A stretch of DNA of 64,000 bases from Myxococcales bacterium (GCA_002728755.1 PBVT01000047.1:232509-296508); one strand, 5' to 3'. Positions 34,035 to 43,940 are shown, counted from the first letter of the stretch. Made by a program: numbers and translations. Notes: generated by a model not told the origin, from the letters alone.

Positions 34035-36155
34035 ATGGGAAAACTCGGGCGGATCGCACCGATAATCGCCACTCTGTTCTGGTGCCTCGGAATACCGAAT
34101 GCACTCGCTGAGGGGCAACAGCTAGACGAGCAGTCCTTGAACGGTCTGCTAACGGACAATGCTGGGAGCCCCTACCAGCTAGAAGGCGAGCTGGTTCTCA
34201 AAACTGTGCAGGTCGAACCTGGCCGAGCCCATCTGATCTACGAAACCCCCCGAGGGGAACCATTCAAGGTAGTCCTGGTACCGAAAGATAGCGCGGAACC
34301 CCACTTTAAAACCACAGCGAGCTTTAAGATCTTCTACCCGGACCCTTGTCCGGAGAATGCGGCCTGTGTGAAACTTCTCGAAGGACTGGCACAACACATC
34401 GCGGCGAGGGATACCGGCCAATGGAGCCTTCCGCCCATCCCAGCGGAGTCGGGAAACCCGTCCGGTTCCCAACGAGGCCGGCTCTCCATCGCGGATTCTT
34501 CCCTGTTTTTGTTCGGAACCGTACTACTGATCCTGAGCCTCCTCTTTCTGCCCTCATTGCTCGCCATTACATACGGACAATTTCGAACGCTCCCTCATAA
34601 GCTTCCGATATTGGGCATAATCGGCGCAGGAGCAGTCCTACGCTTATTCGTAATGCGCCATATGGTGATCACCGTATACATGGGCTATCTGCTCACAGAT
34701 AAGGCCGCCTCGCTCCGAGAATTCGCTCGTTACGGAATCGGTTCGCAAGCCATGTGGCACCATCTATTCCATTTCACCACGCCAGACCACACCTCGGCGA
34801 TCATGCTCAATGCATGCCTGGGCATTCTATCAATGGGCTTGTTGGTGGCCCTGCTTCGACGTGCTGGATACGGCGGCATCGGAATTCTGTCATCCATCCT
34901 CCTGATGGCATTTCTACCTGTACTGCTCTGGTCCGATTGTTCCGACAGCCTCACTGTCGTCGTCCTATTCTGGACCTTTGGTGCCACAGTCTTCGCCCAG
35001 GAATACCTGATCAGCCGAAAGATTCATCACCTTCTAGGTGCGTTGGTATGGCTGGTTATGGCCGCACATACGCGACCAGAACAGGTATTCTTCGGCCCCC
35101 TATTTGTTCTTACAGTCATCATGTTCCAGCCCGGATCGATTCGCGAAAAACTGAAACTGCCCTGGTATGCCTGGCTCATCAGTATCGGCGGGTTTATCCT
35201 TCTGGTCCTCCCACAGATCTCTCTCGCTCTGGACCAGAAGGACCAGCTTATACAGCTCGGATCCTGGCCACACCGTTTCGCGGAAATCATCCCCCTTCTG
35301 CCAGACCGTTGGCTACACGAGAACGCTCTTCTGGAATCCAGATATGTCCCATCCATGCTGCTTCCACTGGCTGTGCTCGGGCTGGTGATCGCTTCCTCCT
35401 GGGAGCGCCGCCGATTCCGTCTCGCCATATGTATTCTCGGATGGATATGGCTTAGCTTCTATTACATTGATCTCTCTGCGGCGTCAGGACCACGTCTCCA
35501 CATCGTCATGGTCATTCCGGCTATCCTTGCCATCGGTGGCCTCTGTGAAGACCTGTGGGCCTGGCGATCCAGGCGTTGGCCCAGCAAACCATGGATTGGG
35601 CCTGCCCTCGCCGTAGCCTGTCTTGGGGCTGTAGGAGTCACAATGCCCCCAAGCCTGGAATGGTTTACCCAGGATACCAACGAATGGGAGGAGGACGTAT
35701 TCTTCCGAGCCGCTGTTTCGACCATCGACGACTCATCATTCACCCTATTACGGGTCGGCTTTGCCGATCTGGGCGAAGCGGATTACACCCACCAACATCA
35801 TCCGGATTACCTGGTACGACCACCGCATCGAAACGGAAAGACCCAGGCCATCACTTCGTTCATAGAGAAATCCGAACAACACAAAGCGACGGAAGGTCCC
35901 GTCTATTTCTATCTCGGCCTGCGTTGCTATAGCCGCGAACGATGGAATAACGAGCCCGCTCCACACGAGTATTTTCGTCCTGCATGCCGTCGAATCATGA
36001 AAGAATACGACCACACCCTTGTCTACCCTGCTGACGGCCCCAAGGTCGTACCAAACCACGGGGATCTCGCGCTCAAATATTATGCTGACCGCAAGACACA
36101 ACCAACGTTTCAGTTGGGTCTTTACCGCATCGGCAAACGTCTAAATAAGCACTAG
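34035..36155 (+). CDS. Polytopic membrane protein with exported N-terminal domain (GT-C-like?)
   Basis: A 706-aa protein. A signal peptide (IIATLFWCLGIPNALA) is followed by ~130 exported residues (VQVEPGRAHLIYETPRG..., FYPDPCPENAACVKLLEGL), then ten or more membrane helices from ~155 to ~540 (SLFLFGTVLLILSLLFLPSL, ILSMGLLVALL, ILLMAFLPVLLWS...), and a ~150-residue soluble end. The helix pattern resembles GT-C or PMT-type mannosyltransferases, but I see no acidic pair in the first loop of the helical part (RHMVITVYMGY instead). It is convergent with the TPR gene; the stops overlap. A membrane protein at 38864-41068 has the same overall layout and a similar xGLYR end. Confidence 0.55.
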   Translation: MGKLGRIAPIIATLFWCLGIPNALAEGQQLDEQSLNGLLTDNAGSPYQLEGELVLKTVQVEPGRAHLIYETPRGEPFKVVLVPKDSAEPHFKTTASFKIFYPDPCPENAACVKLLEGLAQHIAARDTGQWSLPPIPAESGNPSGSQRGRLSIADSSLFLFGTVLLILSLLFLPSLLAITYGQFRTLPHKLPILGIIGAGAVLRLFVMRHMVITVYMGYLLTDKAASLREFARYGIGSQAMWHHLFHFTTPDHTSAIMLNACLGILSMGLLVALLRRAGYGGIGILSSILLMAFLPVLLWSDCSDSLTVVVLFWTFGATVFAQEYLISRKIHHLLGALVWLVMAAHTRPEQVFFGPLFVLTVIMFQPGSIREKLKLPWYAWLISIGGFILLVLPQISLALDQKDQLIQLGSWPHRFAEIIPLLPDRWLHENALLESRYVPSMLLPLAVLGLVIASSWERRRFRLAICILGWIWLSFYYIDLSAASGPRLHIVMVIPAILAIGGLCEDLWAWRSRRWPSKPWIGPALAVACLGAVGVTMPPSLEWFTQDTNEWEEDVFFRAAVSTIDDSSFTLLRVGFADLGEADYTHQHHPDYLVRPPHRNGKTQAITSFIEKSEQHKATEGPVYFYLGLRCYSRERWNNEPAPHEYFRPACRRIMKEYDHTLVYPADGPKVVPNHGDLALKYYADRKTQPTFQLGLYRIGKRLNKH

Positions 36156-38494
36156 GAACGTCGTCCTCTGCGTACAAACTGGTAACCGACCCCACCAAGA
36201 GCCAGAAGAACCAGAAGTCCCATCAACATAGGACCCGACCCAACACGACGCCCTGGCATCTTTGGCTTTTCATCCACCTGATCAGACATCACGGGCCCGG
36301 AACCTGAGGGAGCTGGAGACGTCACCGGTTTCGTAATCCGAATGGCATCGTCGGCATGACCTGGCGATCCCGGTGGTTCACCGAATACATGGGCCTCAGG
36401 ATCTGCGAAAACCCGGGGCTTCTTACCCGCCTCTCTACGTTTTTGTTCATCATGCATAGCGGTCAGAAAGCGATCGACCATGACCCGCTTCTGAGGCGGT
36501 ACATGGCCGCGCGCCGCCAACTTCTTATAGCGAGTTAAGTTCTCAATGGCTTTGGGTAGATTGCTATTTCGATAAATTACAGCGAGACAATAAAACAGAT
36601 CCGGGTCATTCGCTGATGCATGGTCCACCGCATATTCGATGGCCTCCTCTGCTTTCTTGAAATCCCCCGAGCGATAATAATTCATCGCGGTATACAAAAG
36701 AATTCGAGCGTCGTCAGACCAGGTCTTTCGTGCCCGGGTTAAATACGGGAGGCTCTCCTCGTATCGACGCGCATAATGCAACATAACCCCAACCTCAAAT
36801 TGGCGTAGAGCGTTATCTGGGTTGGCGTCTGCGTCTGCCATATACTCGACGATAGCGTCCGGTTCACGATGGTAGGAACTCTGCGCCCAGACCACATTTC
36901 CTCGAATCCGCGCCGTACAATATTTTCCGTCTTCCAGACCACATAACTGCCGATACCGCGCCACAGCTTTCCGTGACTTGCCCATATGAACGTACAGTTC
37001 CGCGAGGCGGTCCAGCTGGATATGATCCGGGTTTGGCACATCGACCGTGCTCTCTAGAAAGGAGACAGCTCCCTCCTGGTCACCACGTGCCTTCAAGTCA
37101 TCGACTAAGACAGTGACAAGACTAGGGCAGTTCGGGTGTTTCTCACGGTACCTCTCAACCCACGCCCAGAATTTTTTTTTAACGCCAGCCCCTTCACCCA
37201 ATTTCAAGGTGTGGGCCAGCTCGCAGGGTTCCCATTCCTCGACCGTCTCCTCAAATGCCAGAAACTCGGCCAGGTCCTTCAACCCTTTTTCAGTCTGCCC
37301 TAGAGCGAGCAAAGCCCCTCCCCGAATGCGTTTCATCCATTCGGGCAGGGGCTTCCCTTCAATCTTCTCAAATTCCGCAATGCGACGGATGACCGAATCA
37401 AAGATTGGTTGAGCACTTTTGTTATCCTTCAAGTCTCGAACCTGCGTCCCTATTCGGAACAACAGAACGGGATGGATATTTTCTTCTGCGAGAAGGTCTT
37501 TCAGTTGGGCTTCCCAATCCAGAACCTCTCCATTCCAAATACCCTGGAAGAATTTCTCAACCTCCTTTTCGGCTTTTTGATCCGCCTCAGTTAAGCGAAA
37601 AGGGAGAATTCCGCGGCCCTCCATGACCGCGGAAAGTACTTTTGGAGCCTTTTGGCCCGGAATAATCATAATGTCTGGACCGAGCTGACTGCCCCGTTTC
37701 CGTGTAACTTTCATCCACTTGAAACGGCTCGCTGCAGCCTTAATCTTACCCTCAATCACAGCACGCACCTTGGCGTCGAGTACGTCCGAACCATCAACCC
37801 ATGCAAAGGGACCTACCGTAGTGAATTTTCCCTTGGCTTGTTTCGGATGATGAAGCTGAAATGAACCCTTCGCGCCTTTGGGGCCACGATACGTAACCTT
37901 GATATGGTCTCTGCTGATCTGCGCGGATGCCATTTTCCAGCTGGAAGCAACCTTGCTACCACTGAGGTCGAGCATATTCTGAACAACCGCTTGCATATCT
38001 GGACCGATTACATACAGGTCACGAGCCGAAGCTTTCTTCTGAGCTACCGTGCCCCCTGCTGCAGCGGGTTTGGCCGCGACCGGGCTGGTACCTGTTTTCG
38101 CCACAACCTGGTGCCAACGGAAGGAACTACCACTACGATCGATTCTTGAAGCAAGACCCTGTCGTAGATTGGTATCTATCGGTCCACTACCGCTGGTTAC
38201 CGCGAACGGGCCCATGGCGATAACGTCCCCGGTGGCCTGACTCGGATGGTGAAGTTCTACCTTGGCGGTAGTACCGGATTTCTGTTTGTAGACTACACTG
38301 ACATGGTCCAATTCAATCTTTGCCGATTGAAACTTCCATGTCTTACTGGCGGGCGTGCTTGTAAGATCCAGCAGCTGTTGAATCACTGGCTGCATATCGG
38401 GACCTATCACGTAGCTTTGTACGTGACCTGCGTCCATCGATTGAACCGGAGCAGCACCTACCATCACTACCAACGCAGCGATGAGTACATTCAT
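36152..38494 (-). CDS. Exported TPR protein with two N-terminal modules and membrane anchor
   Basis: A 780-aa protein. Signal peptide MNVLIAALVVMVGAAPVQS; then two related ~130-residue modules (residues ~25-140 and ~160-275), each with YVIGPDMQ.V...LLDL near the start and V.LHHP...G....GPFA near the end. Residues ~350-690 hold TPR-like helices (LAELYVHMGKSRKAVARYRQL; LLYTAMNYYRSGDFKKAEEA). A Pro-rich linker, one C-terminal membrane helix (MLMGLLVLLALGGVGYQFV) and RRGRRS close it. Start ccttcaggaggagaaaATG is excellent. It probably sits in the periplasm, anchored at its C-terminus, as a scaffold or binding partner of the flanking membrane proteins (inference). Confidence 0.75.
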   Translation of the reverse strand: MNVLIAALVVMVGAAPVQSMDAGHVQSYVIGPDMQPVIQQLLDLTSTPASKTWKFQSAKIELDHVSVVYKQKSGTTAKVELHHPSQATGDVIAMGPFAVTSGSGPIDTNLRQGLASRIDRSGSSFRWHQVVAKTGTSPVAAKPAAAGGTVAQKKASARDLYVIGPDMQAVVQNMLDLSGSKVASSWKMASAQISRDHIKVTYRGPKGAKGSFQLHHPKQAKGKFTTVGPFAWVDGSDVLDAKVRAVIEGKIKAAASRFKWMKVTRKRGSQLGPDIMIIPGQKAPKVLSAVMEGRGILPFRLTEADQKAEKEVEKFFQGIWNGEVLDWEAQLKDLLAEENIHPVLLFRIGTQVRDLKDNKSAQPIFDSVIRRIAEFEKIEGKPLPEWMKRIRGGALLALGQTEKGLKDLAEFLAFEETVEEWEPCELAHTLKLGEGAGVKKKFWAWVERYREKHPNCPSLVTVLVDDLKARGDQEGAVSFLESTVDVPNPDHIQLDRLAELYVHMGKSRKAVARYRQLCGLEDGKYCTARIRGNVVWAQSSYHREPDAIVEYMADADANPDNALRQFEVGVMLHYARRYEESLPYLTRARKTWSDDARILLYTAMNYYRSGDFKKAEEAIEYAVDHASANDPDLFYCLAVIYRNSNLPKAIENLTRYKKLAARGHVPPQKRVMVDRFLTAMHDEQKRREAGKKPRVFADPEAHVFGEPPGSPGHADDAIRITKPVTSPAPSGSGPVMSDQVDEKPKMPGRRVGSGPMLMGLLVLLALGGVGYQFVRRGRRS

Positions 38495-38606
38495 TTTCTC
38501 CTCCTGAAGGCGTACTAGGTGAAGGGAGTATAGGTCTTTAACAACCCAACTGTCTAACCCAATCCCTCACGAACACTATTATTCGTAGCACCATGGTTTT
38601 CTGGTC

Positions 38607-38867
38607 TTATTTACCTTCCGTATCTTCGGAGAGCAGCCAACCTGTGGCCCGGTACGCCCAGCCGGAAAAAAACGTCTTGGAGACTCGAATTGCTTGCCGG
38701 TTTCCTTCCTGGTCTTCCAATTCGCATGGCTCCTCCGTGTCCAGACCAGATGCCGCCTCTGCCGACATTTCAAAGGTGCATCGAACCGGGTCCCCACCAT
38801 GTTGAATCCGAACATGTTTCACAGTTCCAAGGACCTGATCATCTTGAAGAATACGAACGTATTTCAT
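38607..38867 (-). CDS. Small soluble protein of unknown function
   Basis: An 86-aa protein starting at ATG 38867, which overlaps the stop of the upstream membrane-protein gene by 4 bases (atga); this coupling supports that it is real. It reads MKYVRILQDDQVLGTVKHVR, then alternating beta-type strands and TFFSGWAYRATGWLLSED, giving an all-beta appearance that reminds me of PilZ-like or OB-like small folds without their signature residues. No family is recognised. The 112 bases between this gene's stop and the start of the TPR gene (38495-38606) hold the TPR gene's ribosome site and no other frame I can support. Confidence 0.45.
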   Translation of the reverse strand: MKYVRILQDDQVLGTVKHVRIQHGGDPVRCTFEMSAEAASGLDTEEPCELEDQEGNRQAIRVSKTFFSGWAYRATGWLLSEDTEGK

Positions 38868-41068
38868 GGTTCCGGCCGGTTGTATCGATACAATCCAATC
38901 TCTACCTCTGCTGTGTCGTAGGGGTGCAGGTTCCACCAACGGGAAATGGTGCCATCACGATCCAGAGATGCAGGTAGTTGGAGCGGGATTTTTCTGGTTA
39001 GGCCCGGAACATTCGAGAGGTGTGGAGCAAAGCTCTTCACCAGTCGAACACATGACGACGTAGGCACTGGCGACGCCCCCTCTAATGCTGGGTTTGTCCG
39101 ACAGGCCAGAGGGATAAAGACATAGGCGGTGCGGTCCTGGCCGCAGCGGGTTCGCTGAATGAAGGACTCGGTGTCCGTCAGCCGCACATCCGGACGTTTG
39201 GATCTGAATTCCACATCGGGAAGCTGCAGATTAAACCGACCGAATTCTCCCGTTGGTACCACGAGGGTAGAATTTCTTGGTAGCTCCTGTGAGACACTTC
39301 GCCATAGCTTAAGTTGCGCTGTTTCTGGGTGTGTCCTGGACACCATCGCAACCGGCCTCTCGTAGGAGCCCACCAGCAACGCCGCTAGAGCAACTGCCCC
39401 TACCAGACCTTTTCTCCCGTATCGCTGTGGCAGCAGTACCAGGACTCCACTTACCAGACCGCAACAAGGTACCAGCATCCAGAGCTGGTACCTGGCTGTA
39501 CTCAACCAACTATTTGCAGCCGGCATCGTGCCCAGTGCCAAAACCAACATACCCAGAGCGGCCACGACCATCATTCGCCAATACCCACGAAGGAACAAAC
39601 CGACTCCAACAAGAGCTACTGTGACGAATAGCCATGATGTCCATTCGGATACCTGGAGTATGGTCAGATAATACCCCCGACCATATCGCCCGCCGTGCTG
39701 GCCGAAGGTATGCTCCATCATGACGAGTGCATGGGGTAGGCACAGAACCGCCAACGCCAGGCCCGCCAGTGCAACCGATACCCACCACCGGTTTGTCATA
39801 TGCTTCACATCGGGACGCGGCGATACAACAAATACCCATAACGCCGTACAGGGCACCATAACCGGTCCAATGAGGCGGTAATTACCCAGTAGGGCGAGAG
39901 CCCCTGCGGCAGCAACGAGGACGGGTACACTCCTCGTTCGGGCCGCAAGGACGACGAGCCACAAGGACAAAACAATCAGTAGAATGCCCGTGCTGGTAAC
40001 GGTTTCAGCCCGCGCGGCCAAAAGCACCGCCGGCTGAATGATAAATACGATAGACGCACAGAGGGCGAAAGACACCCGTGGGACCAGACTGAAAAAGACG
40101 AGGAATAATGCGGGTACGGTCAGGACCGAGGCGATTCGTGATGCAAGAAAGGTTTCGCCTCCGGGAGACGCCAACCCGCCTAGGATACGAGCCAGAATTA
40201 TTTGAAGGAAACCATAGGGATCATAGGCAGCAAAAGGCTCGTTTGGACCACCGCTGACGACTCTGACCGTCTCCCAGCCATGATAATTCTCATGTATAAC
40301 GGTGTCATCGAGCAGAAATAACCAGATGGCGTATGTCACCGTAAGTGTCAGAACGGCGATCCAGACGCTCTTGTTATGAGCAGAGAGTGCTCTCCATAAT
40401 TCGGTCCGCGCCAGAAAGACCGTCAACACAAAGACGAAGACAACAAGCCAGGCGAACCACGGTGATCCTGCTGTTCGACTGTGATCTATCGGGCCAACAA
40501 AAGTATGGCTCACCGTTTCCCAGATGGACCTCCACAACCCCTTGCCAGAGCGCACAGCCATGGAACATTTCTCACCATCGGGAAGCCTGACCTGTTCCTT
40601 GAAGATGCTTTCGACCGTTTCTGGATGACAACAGATGCGTTGTTCAAGCCATCTCTCCAGATCTTCACTTTCGGCAGTGTCACCTCCTGGTCCACGCAAA
40701 CTGCTCGTCATCTCAAATGGACATGGAGGGCGTACATACCGGCCATCAACCTTCGACCATATGGCACGCCGAATCTCGGTTCGAAGAATGGTAGCGTCGC
40801 CCTTGCCGAGGAGAAGCTCCACTGTTCCTTCACGCGGCGTGATGGCTCGTACTCGCCATTCACCCAGCTTGCCAGACGGTTCCTCTGCGTTCGGAGCGAC
40901 CAGGTCGACCATCGCCTGACAGGCCGCTGGTGAAGCAAACGCCTGGGTACTGCTCACCAGCAGTAGGCCGACCAACATCAATAACCAGGCCGAACACAGA
41001 GCAGGAAAGGAATGGCGAGAAGGGATTGAGGTCACGGACCTGTTTCCAGAAAAGTACCCATGCATCAT
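38864..41068 (-). CDS. Polytopic membrane protein, GT-C-like, with exported N-terminal domain
   Basis: A 734-aa protein starting at ATG 41068, with aggaaa 6 bases upstream; a TTG 24 codons earlier lacks support. A signal peptide (LCSAWLLMLVGLLLVSSTQAFA) is followed by ~140 exported residues with several cysteines, then about ten membrane helices. The first loop after helix one contains LLDDTVIHENYHGWET, with an acidic DD/HE set like that of GT-C glycosyltransferases (PMT/ArnT type), which transfer sugars from polyprenyl phosphate carriers on the outer face. The C-terminal ~170 residues are soluble and end EIGLYRYNRPEP. It overlaps the small downstream gene by 4 bases. Confidence 0.62.
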   Translation of the reverse strand: MMHGYFSGNRSVTSIPSRHSFPALCSAWLLMLVGLLLVSSTQAFASPAACQAMVDLVAPNAEEPSGKLGEWRVRAITPREGTVELLLGKGDATILRTEIRRAIWSKVDGRYVRPPCPFEMTSSLRGPGGDTAESEDLERWLEQRICCHPETVESIFKEQVRLPDGEKCSMAVRSGKGLWRSIWETVSHTFVGPIDHSRTAGSPWFAWLVVFVFVLTVFLARTELWRALSAHNKSVWIAVLTLTVTYAIWLFLLDDTVIHENYHGWETVRVVSGGPNEPFAAYDPYGFLQIILARILGGLASPGGETFLASRIASVLTVPALFLVFFSLVPRVSFALCASIVFIIQPAVLLAARAETVTSTGILLIVLSLWLVVLAARTRSVPVLVAAAGALALLGNYRLIGPVMVPCTALWVFVVSPRPDVKHMTNRWWVSVALAGLALAVLCLPHALVMMEHTFGQHGGRYGRGYYLTILQVSEWTSWLFVTVALVGVGLFLRGYWRMMVVAALGMLVLALGTMPAANSWLSTARYQLWMLVPCCGLVSGVLVLLPQRYGRKGLVGAVALAALLVGSYERPVAMVSRTHPETAQLKLWRSVSQELPRNSTLVVPTGEFGRFNLQLPDVEFRSKRPDVRLTDTESFIQRTRCGQDRTAYVFIPLACRTNPALEGASPVPTSSCVRLVKSFAPHLSNVPGLTRKIPLQLPASLDRDGTISRWWNLHPYDTAEVEIGLYRYNRPEP

Positions 41069-41157
41069 GATTTGTTTCCTGCCGAGACGCAATGAATCCC
41101 AACTTGCGAGAACAAGAAGGAGGCACGTAGACTCCCTCAAATCGGAGGAAAGAGCCT

Positions 41158-41922
41158 ATGAAGGTAATCATTATTGGAGCCGGTCGTGGATCAAGGCTTC
41201 GGCCACTTACAGACGATCGCCCCAAATGCATGCTCCCCGTAGATGGACGGCCGATTCTGCAATGGATCCTCGACGCCTTTGGCCATTACGGTCTGAATGA
41301 TGTCGTATTTGTCGGTGGCTACCGCATGGCTTCCGTGCAGGAATACGCACCGAATTTACACTTTGTTCTCAATGACCAATGGCCTCATAACAACATTCTT
41401 GCGTCACTATTCTATGCAGAAGAATTTATGGACGAGGGCTTCTTTTGTTCCTACGCAGATACGATCATCACTCCAGCTCTACTCGCACCGTTCTTCGACG
41501 AAACATCCGATATAACCCTATCTCTCGATACCAGCTCTAACGAGCGGTATAGCCAACGCCCGCCACAGGCTCATGCACCCATCGAGGGTACATACATCGA
41601 TGGAGCACGGGTTACACAAATCGACCGTGTCATCGGTACATCCGATGCCTATGGTGAGTTCACGGGAGTAACCCGGTTCAGCGCAGCAGGTGCTCAAATC
41701 TTTCGAGACACCTACCACAATGCAAAAGAGAGCTATGCAGGAAAGCCCTTTCAGCTAAGCCCGTCGTTCGAGACCTGCTATCTGATCGATATGTACCGGG
41801 AAATGCTGGATGCAGATGTTCCCATCGGTCATGCGGCAAGTCGATACAGTTATCTGGAGATCGATACCCCGGAAGACTATGAGATCGCTCAAAGGGAGTG
41901 GGTTCACCAACTGCAAAAATAG
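41158..41922 (+). CDS. Sugar- or choline-phosphate nucleotidyltransferase
   Basis: A 254-aa NTP-transferase. The N-terminus MKVIIIGAGRGSRLRPLTDD with the PKCMLPVDGRPILQW segment is the nucleotide-binding signature of GlmU/RmlA/LicC-type enzymes, which join NTP and a phosphorylated sugar or alcohol. CSYADTIITPALL is the metal-binding Asp region. The short, single-domain form without a left-handed helix C-terminus and the late SYLEIDTPEDYEIAQ segment resemble LicC-type cytidylyltransferases and simple sugar nucleotidyltransferases; I cannot choose the substrate. The start has cggaggaaa upstream. It diverges from the GT-C-like gene, and a joint role in surface glycan or lipid decoration is possible. 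Confidence 0.85.
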   Translation: MKVIIIGAGRGSRLRPLTDDRPKCMLPVDGRPILQWILDAFGHYGLNDVVFVGGYRMASVQEYAPNLHFVLNDQWPHNNILASLFYAEEFMDEGFFCSYADTIITPALLAPFFDETSDITLSLDTSSNERYSQRPPQAHAPIEGTYIDGARVTQIDRVIGTSDAYGEFTGVTRFSAAGAQIFRDTYHNAKESYAGKPFQLSPSFETCYLIDMYREMLDADVPIGHAASRYSYLEIDTPEDYEIAQREWVHQLQK

Positions 41923-41954
41923 AAACGGGAGGCGGTAGATACGCCTCCCGTTTC
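41922..41954. terminator. Bidirectional terminator between two convergent genes
   Basis: gaaacgggaggcg (41922-41934) and cgcctcccgtttc (41942-41954) pair perfectly over 13 bp with a 7-base loop. Tracts aaaaa before and ttt after fit termination from both sides. It lies between the nucleotidyltransferase and the MopE-like gene. Confidence 0.82.
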
Positions 41955-41973
41955 CTCTAGCTGACGAAGATGT

Positions 41974-43806
41974 TTACTTCGTGACTGTTACTCCAAGAGT
42001 ATAGGGCGCACAGTCAATCTCCGGATTGTTTTCATAGCTGACAACCTTCACATAGAAATCACGGTCATCATTCTGGAAACACTTTCCGGACCATGAGGCT
42101 GTGTAGGTCTCCGGCTGATTACCACCCTTAAAGATGCCGTGGCATTCACAACCGGCCGTGAAGGTGTTCTGGTTGTTGCCGCCGCCACCTGGAGGCTGGC
42201 AGGTGGCGCAGTCGCCACAATCCGTACAATCCGTACATTCGTCACAGATTGGGGTCGGATCACATACACCATCATTCGCCCACTGGCAGGAATCATTACC
42301 ACCGGCTGCAGGCGGATTCGTAGTTGTACCACAGACATTTCCATCAATCTGGCCACAAGTCGATGGGCCACCGCTGATGGTGCTGTTCACCTCTTGTACC
42401 GGGAATACACAGAGATCATAGTCAGCCCCAGCGGGAATGTCTTTCAATGTGATGGTGACTGTCCATGGACCTTCTGTCTGGTTGGGAAGGCAGAAACCGT
42501 TGCCCTCTTTCGCCTTCACTGTGAACCAGTCCACACTATCGGTCCCACTTGGGTTGAAGAGGCTGGCTTCGAAGACCATTTCTCCCTGGTTCTCTATCAC
42601 ACTGCCAAGGCTTGTTGCCTGGCTACACGTATCGTTCGGTTCCCATTGATCCGCCCCGACAGCGTTGTCTACGAGGCCGTCGCAGTTATCATCGAGACCA
42701 TTACAGACCTCTGGTGGGTATTGGTTCGGCAGACAGTTGCCTGGTACACATCCTGACGGATAACCATCTACACATAGTAGCTGACCACCAACACAGTTCT
42801 TCGTACCAACGGTGCAAAGTCCAGGTCCGGAAATTCCACAGGCCTGAAGACCGCCCTCGGCCCCAAAGCCAGTGATAGAGTTATTGGCGTCCTCGTCGGT
42901 GAGACCATCGCAATCGTCATCCAGACCATTGCATAGCTCCGCACTCGCAGGATTGTAGGAAACACCACCACACTCCGTCCACTGGGTATTACCGTTGGAT
43001 GTAAGTACGCAGCTCTGCGTTCCTTTATTGCATTCACCAATGCTGTCACCACATTCCTTGGTTTCGCCAGGGGTGCAGGTACATCCACCGACCGCATCGT
43101 CAATGATACCATTGCAGTTGTTGTCTTTACCGTCGCAAATCTCTGGTTCTGGTACCTGGGAACATGGACCCCACTGACCATTCGCGCAGGTCTGGATTCC
43201 GACTCCACAGCCCTGGTTACATACCTGGGTCAAAGCCTGTTTATCCGGACCTTCATCGATCAGATTATTACAATCGTCATCGACACCATTGCACTCCTCA
43301 GCTTTCGGAGTCGGTGCACTACAAGAGCCCCACTGACCATTCACGCAGGCTTTGGTTCCCACACCACAATCGGTCTCACACTGTTTGACCAATGATTCAT
43401 CGATTTGTCCGTTGCAGTTGTTGTCGAGCAGATCGCAACTCTCTGGTGGCGGCGTACATTGACTCCATACACCACCAAGACAGGTGCGCTCACCAACCGT
43501 CTGGCAAGTCGTGAGACAGGCTTCCTTCGCATTCGGCTGAGAGCATGTCTGCGAACCACCGCAATCCTCATCGATTGCGCCATCACAGTCATCGTCAATA
43601 CCATTGGCACAAAGTTCCAGGGGCGGCTTACAGGTTGCGTTACCAAACTGATCGCAAACCTGGCTCCCGATCGCACCACATTGCTGCACAATACAGGTGG
43701 CTCCTGGTTGGCATCCGGACGGGCCACTCGAACCACTACAAGCGCTGAGTCCCCAGACACAGATTCCGGTAATTAAAGCCATAATGGCAACACGTAGATT
43801 CAACAT
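41974..43806 (-). CDS. MopE-like lipoprotein with six Asp/Cys (putative metal-binding) repeats
   Basis: A 610-aa exported lipoprotein: signal peptide with lipobox LSAC (ICVWGLSAC). From residue ~60 to ~390 it has six repeats of the CNGxDDDCDGxxDE type (CANGIDDDCDGAIDEDC, CDLLDNNCNGQIDES, CNGVDDDCNNLIDEG, CDGKDNNCNGIIDDA, CNGLDDDCDGLTDED, CNGLDDNCDGLVDNA), the putative metal-binding motif known from MopE and many myxobacterial surface proteins. The C-terminus has an EPNDTCSQATSLG beta module and a Cys-rich CQWANDGVCDPTPIC segment. Acidic loops suggest calcium binding (inference). The start has gagggt upstream. Confidence 0.85.
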   Translation of the reverse strand: MLNLRVAIMALITGICVWGLSACSGSSGPSGCQPGATCIVQQCGAIGSQVCDQFGNATCKPPLELCANGIDDDCDGAIDEDCGGSQTCSQPNAKEACLTTCQTVGERTCLGGVWSQCTPPPESCDLLDNNCNGQIDESLVKQCETDCGVGTKACVNGQWGSCSAPTPKAEECNGVDDDCNNLIDEGPDKQALTQVCNQGCGVGIQTCANGQWGPCSQVPEPEICDGKDNNCNGIIDDAVGGCTCTPGETKECGDSIGECNKGTQSCVLTSNGNTQWTECGGVSYNPASAELCNGLDDDCDGLTDEDANNSITGFGAEGGLQACGISGPGLCTVGTKNCVGGQLLCVDGYPSGCVPGNCLPNQYPPEVCNGLDDNCDGLVDNAVGADQWEPNDTCSQATSLGSVIENQGEMVFEASLFNPSGTDSVDWFTVKAKEGNGFCLPNQTEGPWTVTITLKDIPAGADYDLCVFPVQEVNSTISGGPSTCGQIDGNVCGTTTNPPAAGGNDSCQWANDGVCDPTPICDECTDCTDCGDCATCQPPGGGGNNQNTFTAGCECHGIFKGGNQPETYTASWSGKCFQNDDRDFYVKVVSYENNPEIDCAPYTLGVTVTK

Positions 43807-43940
43807 AATACCCTCATTCTTAATCAGTCATCATAGGGAACGAAATACGTCCGCTTGACTGTATACCTAAATTCCCACTGCTCCAAAGTATCGTACCCTG
43901 TGGAGTAGTGTAAAAAAAAACAGGCGCAAACTCACGTAAT

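Noticed and set aside
33919..34104. A short minus-strand frame between the SPASM-like gene and the membrane protein
   Set aside because: It overlaps the start region of the membrane protein on the other strand, has no ribosome site and no recognisable sequence.
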